A model generated the notes under the pieces. It searched no databases and was not told the origin of the DNA. It worked only from the letters and a program-made list of their open reading frames with translations. Below are positions 17,420 to 24,819 of a DNA stretch of 42,988 nt, in pieces (position 1 is the first letter of the stretch; each line of letters begins with the position of its first letter). Made by a program: the position numbers and the translations under genes. The stretch comes from Marinilabiliaceae bacterium (GTDB lineage Bacteria > Bacteroidota > Bacteroidia > Bacteroidales > Marinilabiliaceae), in the NCBI GenBank assembly GCA_009777175.1, contig WRMI01000022.1, positions 1 to 42,988 of the forward strand, in the 5' to 3' direction.

Positions 17420-17485
17420 GCATTCTGTTAGGGATGCATACCTTTTCATGTTAATGGTAATTTGGTCGCATCCCTAACGAAATGC
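17420..17485. repeat. TTAGGGATGC inverted repeat
   Basis: 18-nt arms (17420-17437 and 17468-17485) complementary except for two adjacent positions, around a 30-nt spacer. The core is GTTAGGGATGC / GCATCCCTAAC. It looks like a small nonautonomous palindromic element. Confidence 0.65.
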
Positions 17486-17492
17486 AAAAAAC

Positions 17493-17530
17493 CATAAAAA
17501 GGGGACATTTTGATTTCCCCAGAGGTCTGG
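17493..17530 (+). repeat. 38 bp interspersed repeat, copy 2
   Basis: The second copy of the repeat at 78-115 (33 of 38 positions identical). It sits 7 nt after the TTAGGGATGC palindrome and just past the 3' end of the anti-sigma gene. Confidence 0.6.
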
Positions 17531-17543
17531 TAATCTGAAGTTA

Positions 17544-18431
17544 TTAAATCCTTTCAAAAACAATATTTCGAGATGTGATTCGGTTGATGAGCCAAATGCC
17601 TGCTATTATTATTGTATTTCGCTCATAATCAATGTTTTCAATTTGAGGTACGGTTTCGTAAGCCGCTAACAAATGATGATTTTCTATATAATGAGGTATC
17701 ATTAAATTGAGCCCTTTTTCATATACATTTATTTTTTCTACTGTAAACAATACTTGAAACTCAGGTTTTGAAATGAAAGCTATATCATTAATTGGTTCAA
17801 TAGTAGAGGGAAAATAATTTGAAATTGTATCAGGTATTTCGTTGATTTCAAGTGCAATAATGCTTTTTTGAATGGATGATGATGGTTGAATTATTGTTTC
17901 AGTTTGTTTTGTAATATTAGTTTTGGTTGAATCGACAAAAATTTCAGAATCAAAAATTTCAGAATCAAAAATTTCAATATCAACAATATTTTCAGTATCA
18001 ACTTTTTTGGCTATCAAATCTGAATTAATATTTTCATTTTTAAAAGAAAAAATAGTAGAAAAATAAATAATAAAAATGATTACTGCGGCTGCAGCTGCCA
18101 CTCTTCCTATCAAAGTCAATACTCTTGGGATAATATTTTTCTTTACAAGTTGCGACTTTTTATTATAAACTACTTCTTGTGGATTAAGTTTTGTGAGTTT
18201 AAAAATTTCTAAATCGCTTTTCAAAGATGGATATGATGATAATAATTCGTTGAGTCGGCTTTGTTCTTCTTCGTTAAGACCGTCTTCCATCTGTTTAATA
18301 AGCAAATAGTCAGGTTCTGACATTTCGATGTCAGGGTCTGTAGACTTGAACAACATAAACTTTTTAGGATAGACTATGTTTTCAGGCACAATAACAATTT
18401 CATTTAACATATCAAATTCTGCGTCGTTCAT
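17544..18431 (-). CDS. Anti-sigma factor-like membrane protein
   Basis: A 295-residue protein whose ATG overlaps the sigma factor's stop by 4 nt (ATGA), the usual arrangement for a cotranscribed anti-sigma factor. The N-terminal ~100 residues are cytoplasmic-like, with a helical segment (LNEEEQSRLNELLSSYP) near 54-70 resembling the start of Bacteroidota anti-sigma/zf-like proteins. One membrane segment follows (about 105-127, VAAAAAVIIFIIYFSTIF). The remainder would be periplasmic; it has no FecR-type domain that I recognise. A 15-nt in-frame repeat (17942-17971) gives SEIFDSEIF. The likely role is to hold the ECF sigma factor inactive until an envelope signal arrives, which is inferred from context more than from motifs. 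Confidence 0.65.
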   Translation of the reverse strand: MNDAEFDMLNEIVIVPENIVYPKKFMLFKSTDPDIEMSEPDYLLIKQMEDGLNEEEQSRLNELLSSYPSLKSDLEIFKLTKLNPQEVVYNKKSQLVKKNIIPRVLTLIGRVAAAAAVIIFIIYFSTIFSFKNENINSDLIAKKVDTENIVDIEIFDSEIFDSEIFVDSTKTNITKQTETIIQPSSSIQKSIIALEINEIPDTISNYFPSTIEPINDIAFISKPEFQVLFTVEKINVYEKGLNLMIPHYIENHHLLAAYETVPQIENIDYERNTIIIAGIWLINRITSRNIVFERI

Positions 18432-18913
18432 ATAACTAACTCCTGTTTACATAAATAATTTTTCAAAAAAAGTCGCGCCCTATAAATATAGACTTTGACT
18501 TGACTCTCTGATAGAGTAGTAATTTCGCCAATTTCTTCATAAGAATAACCTTCATAATCTCTCATCAAGAGAACCATCTTTTGTTTTTCGGGCAAGCGGT
18601 CTAATGCTTTATTAAGAATCTCACTTAAATCGGAATAACCTGTTTCATAATATGGCTCAATTTTTGTCGTTTCTTCTAATGGAACCATTCTTTTATCTTT
18701 TCTAACATAATCAATCAAAATATGATAGGCTGTGGTAAAAAGATAACTTTTTGATTTCTCGGCATCTATGCCAATACGTTGCACCCACATTTTTTCATAA
18801 GCATCCTGCACTATATCTGATGCCTTATCCTCGTCCTTTATATTTTTTAGAACAAATCGATAAAGGTTATTGGCATGTTTTTCAACACATTTATTGTATT
18901 CCTGCTCGGTCAT
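18428..18913 (-). CDS. ECF RNA polymerase sigma factor
   Basis: 161 residues with region 2 (about 12-78: DEDKASDIVQDAYEKMW, then the SYLFTTAYHILIDYVRK -10-recognition helix) and region 4 (about 105-155: LPEKQKMVLLMRDYEGYSYEEIGEI, then the SESQVKVYIYRARLFLK recognition helix). It lacks regions 1 and 3, which defines the extracytoplasmic-function group. It directs RNA polymerase to a small regulon that cannot be identified here. It is first in a two-gene operon with the overlapping anti-sigma-like gene. guaD ends 96 nt upstream on the same strand. No TAnnTTTG element lies in that gap, so it may use its own sigma-dependent promoter. Confidence 0.93.
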   Translation of the reverse strand: MTEQEYNKCVEKHANNLYRFVLKNIKDEDKASDIVQDAYEKMWVQRIGIDAEKSKSYLFTTAYHILIDYVRKDKRMVPLEETTKIEPYYETGYSDLSEILNKALDRLPEKQKMVLLMRDYEGYSYEEIGEITTLSESQVKVYIYRARLFLKNYLCKQELVI

Positions 18914-19009
18914 ACTTCATTGAGATGCTTTATTTTCTTTATTTTGTATATGACGAAAAACCTTTTGTAAATGTTACAAAAAATTTTAAAAAAAATTATT
19001 CGATGCAGG

Positions 19010-19483
19010 TTAATACTCTTTTTTATCGGGCATATTTATCCATTTTTCGAATGTTTCAAAAGCGTCATTTTCGAGGAGTCTATTCATTTCGATGCTTCTT
19101 TTTTCGGGAGAAATATTAAGTTCTTGATAAATAAAATCGTCGTCAAAACCGGCTTTTGCGGCATCTTTGCGGCTACAGCCGTAGTATAGTTTTTTGATTT
19201 TAGCCCAATATGTTGCACCAAGGCACATGGGACAAGGCTCGCACGAAGTATATAATACACAGTCATTTAAGTCAAAACGACCTAAATTTTTTGCGGCATC
19301 TCTAATAGCGAGTACCTCCGCATGCGCGGTGGGATCATTTAAATTTGTTACGCTATTAGCACCTTTGCCAACAACTTCGCCGTTACAGACAACAACGGCA
19401 CCAAAGGGTCCCCCACCCGATGTAATGCTACTGTTAGCAAGGTCTATCGATAAACGCATAAATTGATTTTTATCTTCTGTCAT
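19010..19483 (-). CDS. guaD: Guanine deaminase (cytidine/deoxycytidylate deaminase fold)
   Basis: 157 residues with the zinc-binding deaminase signature: H54-A-E56 (E56 the proton shuttle) and PCPMC with C84 and C87. It resembles Bacillus-type GuaD more than the tRNA-editing TadA: GGGPFGAVVV, NDPTAHAEV, LYTSCEPCPMCLGA, the C-terminal GFDDDFIYQE segment and the very end KKEY, whose aromatic terminus is typical of guanine deaminase. It converts guanine to xanthine and ammonia in purine salvage, in the cytoplasm. It is monocistronic or leads into the sigma factor operon; a promoter-like pair lies at 19510-19539. TadA is the alternative, less likely given the C-terminus. Confidence 0.88.
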   Translation of the reverse strand: MTEDKNQFMRLSIDLANSSITSGGGPFGAVVVCNGEVVGKGANSVTNLNDPTAHAEVLAIRDAAKNLGRFDLNDCVLYTSCEPCPMCLGATYWAKIKKLYYGCSRKDAAKAGFDDDFIYQELNISPEKRSIEMNRLLENDAFETFEKWINMPDKKEY

Positions 19484-19509
19484 CTCATTTTTATTTAAAT
19501 TTCAAAATA

Positions 19510-19539
19510 CAAATTTATAAAAATTTTTACAAATACAAA
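19510..19539 (-). promoter_or_regulatory. Bacteroidota-type promoter of guaD
   Basis: On the minus strand, a -33 TTTG (19536-19539), 18 bp, then a -7 TAAATTTG (19510-19517), 27 nt before the guaD ATG. The spacing is slightly short. The surrounding DNA is very AT-rich, so chance matches are possible. Confidence 0.4.
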
Positions 19540-19747
19540 AAAAATTTTTATTATTTTTTGTTGTTTAAAAAAGGTATTTCAATTCACAAAAGACATGTAA
19601 GTAGCGGAGGGCGCATCTTCAACTACTTTTAGAAAAAACTCAGGTATTTTTTCCATGTGTTTAGCCAAAAGTTATTGTCTTTTTTGGTGTTCTGAAAAGA
19701 AATGGTTTAATTTGCAAAACAATAGTGGTATTTATGTCTCAAATAAT

Positions 19748-20100
19748 CAGTGAATTAGTGTAATAAGTGAATGAGAGAATGAGTAAATGAGTGAATGAGT
19801 GTAGGGGCGCACCCTTGCGGTCGTCCACCTTGTAATAAATGAGTAAATGAGCGAATGATCGAATGAGTGAATGAGTGAATGAGTGAATAAGTAAATGAGT
19901 GTAGGGGCAAACCTGCGTGTTTGCCCACCATATAATGAATGAGAGAATTAGAGAATGAGTGAATGAGTGTAGGGGCGCACCCTTGCGGTCGTCCACCTTG
20001 TAATAAATGAGTAAATGAGCGAATGATCGAATGAGTGAATAAGTAAATGAGTGGAGGGGCAAACCTCCGTGTTTGCCCACCATATAATGGATGAGTGAAA
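19748..20100. repeat. Composite repeat: octamers with two GTAGGGGC palindromes, duplicated
   Basis: Octamers of GAATGAGT type alternate with two palindromes, GTAGGGGCGCACCCTTGCGG (19801, again at 19969) and GTAGGGGCAAACC...GTTTGCCCACC (19901, again at about 20053). The whole block is duplicated 168 bp apart; the second copy lacks exactly two octamers (16 nt) and has GGAGGGGC for GTAGGGGC. The open frames here are repeat translations. In the surrounding 19484-20719 stretch I see only this block, a TATTTTTCG/CGCGAAAA-rich segment, possible remnants near 19579-19656 and 20217-20438, and a promoter-like motif. Confidence 0.85.
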
Positions 20101-20216
20101 TAGTCTTTTACCACTAACCACTATTTTTCGTTCTCAACTTCGCGATTTCGCGAAAAAGAACTTAATATCAAAAATTTGTATAATCAGTTGAAAAATAAAG
20201 ATTTTCATATCTAAAG

Positions 20217-20438
20217 TTGTTATTTTTTGGTCAAGAAAATACGCCATCGTTTGATTGGGAAACAAAAAAATACAATACAGAATTGATTGTCTTAATGAAT
20301 AAAATAATAGAAAAATATCCCACAGCGAGGGCTACTACAGAATTTAGACAATTTTTAGAAATTTTGCGAAGTGAAAATGTTGAAGAAACTGAAAAAGTAA
20401 AAGCATATTGGAAAAAAGTACGGAATAGAAAACAATAA
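20217..20438 (+). pseudogene. Possible small gene or gene remnant
   Basis: A 73-codon frame that would need a TTG start, since its first ATG is internal (LIVLMNKIIEK). The peptide is hydrophilic and coding-like (EFRQFLEILRSENVEETEKVKAYWKK). Just after its stop, another frame continues with similar composition (KANRKQEVYEIASISLKERN), which suggests a decayed, frameshifted remnant of a longer gene. I do not recognise a family. Confidence 0.25.
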
Positions 20439-20615
20439 ACATCATAGAAAAAGCCAACAGAAAACAAGAAGTTTATGAAATTGCATCAATATCACTCAAA
20501 GAACGCAATAATTACTATTAATCAGTTGCAAAAAATAAACAAAATGAGATATTAACAGGTGAAAACCAAAAAGAAAAAAATTATACTTTTTAAAACCAAA
20601 TTAAAAATTTTTTAC

Positions 20616-20623
20616 TAAATTTG
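20616..20623 (+). promoter_or_regulatory. Candidate -7 element (TAAATTTG)
   Basis: Matches TAnnTTTG about 97 nt before the first DUF3857 gene. The expected -33 position holds only a T-run (TTTTT), so support is partial. Confidence 0.35.
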
Positions 20624-20719
20624 CGACCTAAAAAAATTGCATTTGTGGCTTGAATTTGAATAACTCAAATATTTATAGAATAATTGAGATAAAAAATTAA
20701 TAAATTAATAAAAAGATAT

Positions 20720-22693
20720 ATGAAACACTTTTTTCTATTTTCCTGTCTATTTTTTTTGACAAAAACAATATACTCACAGGAAATAAGTCTGAAATACGGA
20801 AACATAACCGAAGATGAGTTGAAAATGACCACTTACGATCAAGATACAAGTGCTGTGGCAGTGGTGATTTATGAACATGGAAACCTTGCATACGAAAGAG
20901 ACCAAACAAAAGGTTTATTCATTAAGTTTGAAGTAAAAAAGAAAATTAAAATATTGAAGTCGGAGGGTACATATAGAGGTGATGTCGGTATTCCATACTT
21001 GAAAAGTTTAAGAGAGTCTGTGCTCGGTATTGAGGCTTATGCTTACAACATGGAAAATGGAAAACTAGTTAAAACAAAGTTACCAAAAAAATATATTTTT
21101 GATGATGCTATCCTAAACCAATTTCGTTTAAAAAAATTTTCCATTCCAAATGTAAAAGCGGGAACTGTGATTGAATATAAATACACTATTACTTCTGAAG
21201 GAATATTCAATATACCTACTTGGTATATGCAAGACGATATTCCAATAATGAATAGCACTTTAGAGATAACAATTCCTGAATTTTTCGTTTTTAGTGTTGA
21301 TGCTGCAAAAGGATTTGAACATATTAATGTTGAACAATCGTATGTTACTCAAATTTTAAATATTGGATATTCTCGAACAATAACGAGTCATAGTAAAAAA
21401 TATAATTTTTCTGCGCAAAATATTCCAGCAATGAAAAACGAACCCTTTGTATGGTGTCTAAAAGATTTTACGTCAGGCGTTCGTTTTGAATTACAAAGCA
21501 TAAAATCTATAGACGGCTATCATAAGTCATTTACAAGTACATGGGAAGAATTGGAAAAAACTCTAAGAGATGATAGCCGTTTCGGCTCAAATCTTAAATT
21601 TACAAATCCATATAAATCTGAAACAAAGGAAATTGTCTCTTCTGTTACAGACGAAGAGGAAAGAATATCAAAAATTTACGATTTAATAAAAAATAAGATT
21701 AGATGGAATGATACATATTCATTTTACGGCAATGAGTCAAAAAATGCCGTAAAAAAAGGGGTAGGCAACAATGCTCAAATAAATATTGTATTGATTAGCG
21801 CCCTGAAAGATGCGGGCATCAAAGTTTATCCTATTTTGATAAGTCGCAGATCCTTTGGAAGAATTCCATATACGCATCCATCTATTAATCAACTAAATAC
21901 TTTTTTGGTATGCGCTGAAACGTATGATGGTAAACGTTTTTATATGGACGGCTCGGCTACACACGGTGGTCTAAATATGCTGCCCACAACATTATTGGTT
22001 GACAGAGGGTATATATTTAATGAAAATGTTAAAGAAAAATGGGTCAATTTGACAGGAATTACTAAAAACCAACAAATTGTTTCTCAAGTAATCAAATCTG
22101 ACGAAAACGGACAATTAACCTGCGAAAGAACTACACGATACACGAATCAAATTGCATATCAGGTAAAACCAAGATACAAATCTTCCGAAGACTCCCTGAA
22201 ATACGTGGAAAAACTTCAAAGTGAAAAAAACATAAAAATTGAAGAGTTAATAGTTGAAGGCACTGATAATATCTCTTTCAAGGTTGACGAAAAAATGAAA
22301 ATAACTTATAATCAAGATAATAACGCCGAATATCTTTATATTAATCCATTAGTTTTTGAGCCGGTTGAAAATCCATTTAAACAATCAGACCGAAAATTAC
22401 CGATAGAATTTGATTATCCTTATTCTTATACTGTGCGTACAATGTTGATGATGCCCGAAAATTATATTATTGAAGAAATTCCCGAAATGGTTGAAATAGA
22501 AATGGATGACGATTCTGGTTTTTGCCGCTTTTTGATAGGACAAAACGAAAATGGTGTTCAAGTAAGTTTTCATTTCGAACTAAATCAAATAATATTTCCA
22601 TCTTCGGACTACGAAATGTTACGTGAATTTTTTGGAATAGTGGCTACTAAATGCTCTGAATTGATTGTATTGAAAAAAGATATAAATAATTAA
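20720..22693 (+). CDS. Exported DUF3857 protein with inactive transglutaminase-like domain
   Basis: 657 residues with a Sec signal peptide (FFLFSCLFFLTKTIYSQ, cleavage near 20). Residues ~45-300 form the DUF3857 beta-rich domain; ~300-430 form a transglutaminase-like fold. Where active relatives have G-x-C-A it reads G349-N-N-A, the catalytic Cys position holds N351, the His position holds T394 (LNTFLV), and only the Asp remains (D410 in YMDGS). A beta-rich C-terminal domain follows. It is therefore predicted to be noncatalytic, perhaps binding peptides or scaffolding in the periplasm or outer membrane. It lies 13 nt upstream of a paralogue that keeps the Cys and His. The pairing of inactive and active paralogues is the main clue to function. 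Confidence 0.85.
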   Translation: MKHFFLFSCLFFLTKTIYSQEISLKYGNITEDELKMTTYDQDTSAVAVVIYEHGNLAYERDQTKGLFIKFEVKKKIKILKSEGTYRGDVGIPYLKSLRESVLGIEAYAYNMENGKLVKTKLPKKYIFDDAILNQFRLKKFSIPNVKAGTVIEYKYTITSEGIFNIPTWYMQDDIPIMNSTLEITIPEFFVFSVDAAKGFEHINVEQSYVTQILNIGYSRTITSHSKKYNFSAQNIPAMKNEPFVWCLKDFTSGVRFELQSIKSIDGYHKSFTSTWEELEKTLRDDSRFGSNLKFTNPYKSETKEIVSSVTDEEERISKIYDLIKNKIRWNDTYSFYGNESKNAVKKGVGNNAQINIVLISALKDAGIKVYPILISRRSFGRIPYTHPSINQLNTFLVCAETYDGKRFYMDGSATHGGLNMLPTTLLVDRGYIFNENVKEKWVNLTGITKNQQIVSQVIKSDENGQLTCERTTRYTNQIAYQVKPRYKSSEDSLKYVEKLQSEKNIKIEELIVEGTDNISFKVDEKMKITYNQDNNAEYLYINPLVFEPVENPFKQSDRKLPIEFDYPYSYTVRTMLMMPENYIIEEIPEMVEIEMDDDSGFCRFLIGQNENGVQVSFHFELNQIIFPSSDYEMLREFFGIVATKCSELIVLKKDINN

Positions 22694-22706
22694 TAATTAA
22701 ATATTT

Positions 22707-24602
22707 ATGAGAAATTTTTTATATTTATTGGTGGTTTTGGGTTGTGGTATTAATCTAAATTCTCAACCTACAAATTTTTCTGCTGACGCAATTCCCAATG
22801 AATTGAAAAAGAACGCTTATGCAGTTGTTCGTTATGAGAGTTCCGAATTTATTTATAAATCTGAAAAGTCAGGGGTAGAAAAACACTCTGTTTATATAAC
22901 AGTATTAAACAAAAAAGGTGAAAATTTTGGTTATTTTAATTATTCTGGCGACAAATTTCGAGAACTAAAAGATTTTACAGGAACATTATACGATAAAAAA
23001 GGAAAAAAAATTAAGAAATTCAAAAAATCAGACCTCCGTTTTACTGAACTCTCTTCGCATTTAGCAGACGACGGAAAGCATTACTTTTTCAGTTTCGATG
23101 CTCCTTCCTTTCCGTTTACTGTTCATTACACTTACGAAGTGAATTGGAACAAAGGAATTTTTGTGTTTCCAAATTTCGCACCACAGCCGGGTTATAATAT
23201 TTCGGTAGAAAAAGCAATTTATAATTTAACAATTCCCGAAACTCTAAACATAAGACTTAAAGCCTTAAATTTTAACGATTTACAAGAAAATATTACTCAC
23301 CAAAAAAGAATTATTAATAGAGAATGGACAGCAGCAAATATTCCTGCAATTGAATCCGAGCAATATAGCCCATCGGTACGAAATATGATGCCAATACTTT
23401 TTGTAAGTCCCGAAACTTTTACATACGACGGAGTAAAGGGAACTATTACCGATTGGAACTCGTTTGGAAAATGGATCAAAGGGTTGCAAGAGGAACGCGA
23501 TAAATTGCCCGACGATTTGAAAACAAAAATAATAGAAATGACAAAAAATGCTAAAAATGATTATGAAAAAGTTAGAATTTTGTATGATTATCTCGGCGAG
23601 ACTACGCGATATGTTAGTATTCAATTAGGAATTGGTGGATTCCAATCTATGCCCGCATCCGAAGTTTACAAAGTAGGTTTTGGCGACTGCAAAGCACTCT
23701 CTAATTATTTGCAATCAATGCTTAAGGTTATAGGTATTGAATCGAACTATATAGTTATTCGCTCTGATAATCAAGTTAAAACTTTAATGTATGACTATCC
23801 TAGTTTTAACGAAATGAATCATGCAATTTTGCAAGTACCCCTTGAAAAAGATACTTTGTGGTTAGAATGCACAAATACAAATGTTCCTTTTGGGTTTATT
23901 CATAACGGCATTGTGGGACACAACGCTTTAGAAGTATCACAAACAGGAGGCAGATTTTGTAAACTGCCCGATTACCCCGATTCTTTAAATGCGAACAATA
24001 ATTATGCTGTTATTTTGCTTAATTCAGAAGGATACGCAGAAGTAAATTCTACAAAAGAATACGCCGTTAAACAATACAACGCAGGTTTTGTCAAACTAAA
24101 ACATTCAGAACAAAACGACAGAATCAGAAGTTACATAACTTTACCAAATGCAGAAGTAAAAAACTTGAAAATTATCGATGATAAATCACCATTACCCTTA
24201 TTGACAATAAATTATGACTGGACAACACCTGCTTACGGAACAAAAACGGGTAATAGACTTTTTATTCCAGTAAATCCGTTTCGTTCGCAATATTCTTGGA
24301 TTCAGAAAAATAATAGAATCAACGATATAGAATTTGTTTCGGGAGTTTTATACTCAGACTCTATCTATATTATTATCCCCGAAGAGTATGAAATTGAAAC
24401 ACTCCCTACATCAAATATCGAAAAAAGTCATTACGGAACATTTGAAACTCAAATAGTACCTGACGACAAAGGAATTCTAATTAAACAAACACTTTATCGT
24501 CCCTCGGGATATTATAACGTAGAGGAATATCAATCAATAAAAAGTTTTTTTGAGATAGTAAACAAGGCATATAACGAAAAAATTACATTGCGGAGGAAAT
24601 GA
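22707..24602 (+). CDS. Exported DUF3857/transglutaminase-like protein
   Basis: 631 residues with a signal peptide (FLYLLVVLGCGINLNSQ). A DUF3857 domain (about 35-260) precedes a transglutaminase-like core with GDCKALSNYL (C328), NEMNHAILQV (H372) and LWLEC (E387 where Asp is often found), so Cys and His are in place. Such domains act as cysteine proteases, amidases or cross-linkers on envelope peptides; the substrate here is unknown. It is cotranscribed with the inactive paralogue 13 nt upstream. Its TGA stop runs straight into AGT-type repeats, and no terminator is visible before the restriction enzyme gene. Confidence 0.88.
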   Translation: MRNFLYLLVVLGCGINLNSQPTNFSADAIPNELKKNAYAVVRYESSEFIYKSEKSGVEKHSVYITVLNKKGENFGYFNYSGDKFRELKDFTGTLYDKKGKKIKKFKKSDLRFTELSSHLADDGKHYFFSFDAPSFPFTVHYTYEVNWNKGIFVFPNFAPQPGYNISVEKAIYNLTIPETLNIRLKALNFNDLQENITHQKRIINREWTAANIPAIESEQYSPSVRNMMPILFVSPETFTYDGVKGTITDWNSFGKWIKGLQEERDKLPDDLKTKIIEMTKNAKNDYEKVRILYDYLGETTRYVSIQLGIGGFQSMPASEVYKVGFGDCKALSNYLQSMLKVIGIESNYIVIRSDNQVKTLMYDYPSFNEMNHAILQVPLEKDTLWLECTNTNVPFGFIHNGIVGHNALEVSQTGGRFCKLPDYPDSLNANNNYAVILLNSEGYAEVNSTKEYAVKQYNAGFVKLKHSEQNDRIRSYITLPNAEVKNLKIIDDKSPLPLLTINYDWTTPAYGTKTGNRLFIPVNPFRSQYSWIQKNNRINDIEFVSGVLYSDSIYIIIPEEYEIETLPTSNIEKSHYGTFETQIVPDDKGILIKQTLYRPSGYYNVEEYQSIKSFFEIVNKAYNEKITLRRK

Positions 24603-24614
24603 TTAGTGTAAAAA

Positions 24615-24720
24615 AGTGAATGAGTAAATGAGTGAATAAGTAAATGAGTAGCGGTTATTGAGATATTAGAGTGTAGAGTTTAGATATTAGAGTGTAGAGT
24701 TTAGATATTAGAGTTTAGAT
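24615..24720 (+). repeat. Octamer array followed by a 21-nt tandem
   Basis: AGTGAATG-type octamers (24615-24650) are followed by a 21-nt unit (GATATTAGAGTGTAGAGTTTA) at 24662-24682 and 24683-24703 plus a partial copy. The 21-mer is itself three heptamers. CTTTGTG repeats (24742-24790) and a short ACTGAAA pair (24797-24813) fill the rest of the 217 bp gap before the next ATG. Confidence 0.8.
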
Positions 24721-24819
24721 ATGAAAATTATTAATTATAAACCTTTGTGTGCCTTTGTGAAAGAGACTTTGTGTGCCTTTGTGGTAAGATTTTTTCTGAA
24801 AACTGAAAACTGACAAAAT

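Noticed and set aside
19010..19483. tRNA adenosine deaminase (tadA) as the identity of this deaminase
   Set aside because: The GFDDDFIYQE segment and KKEY terminus fit guanine deaminase better. TadA would normally have a longer basic C-terminal helix.
19579..19656. 26-codon minus-strand frame (MEKIPEFFLKVVEDAP...)
   Set aside because: The peptide looks coding-like and may be a relic of a lost gene, but it is too short, has a stop shortly upstream and matches no family I recognise.
19739..20114. Two overlapping ~115-codon minus-strand frames
   Set aside because: Both translate the octamer and palindrome composite (HSFTHSLI repeats) and share no features of real proteins.
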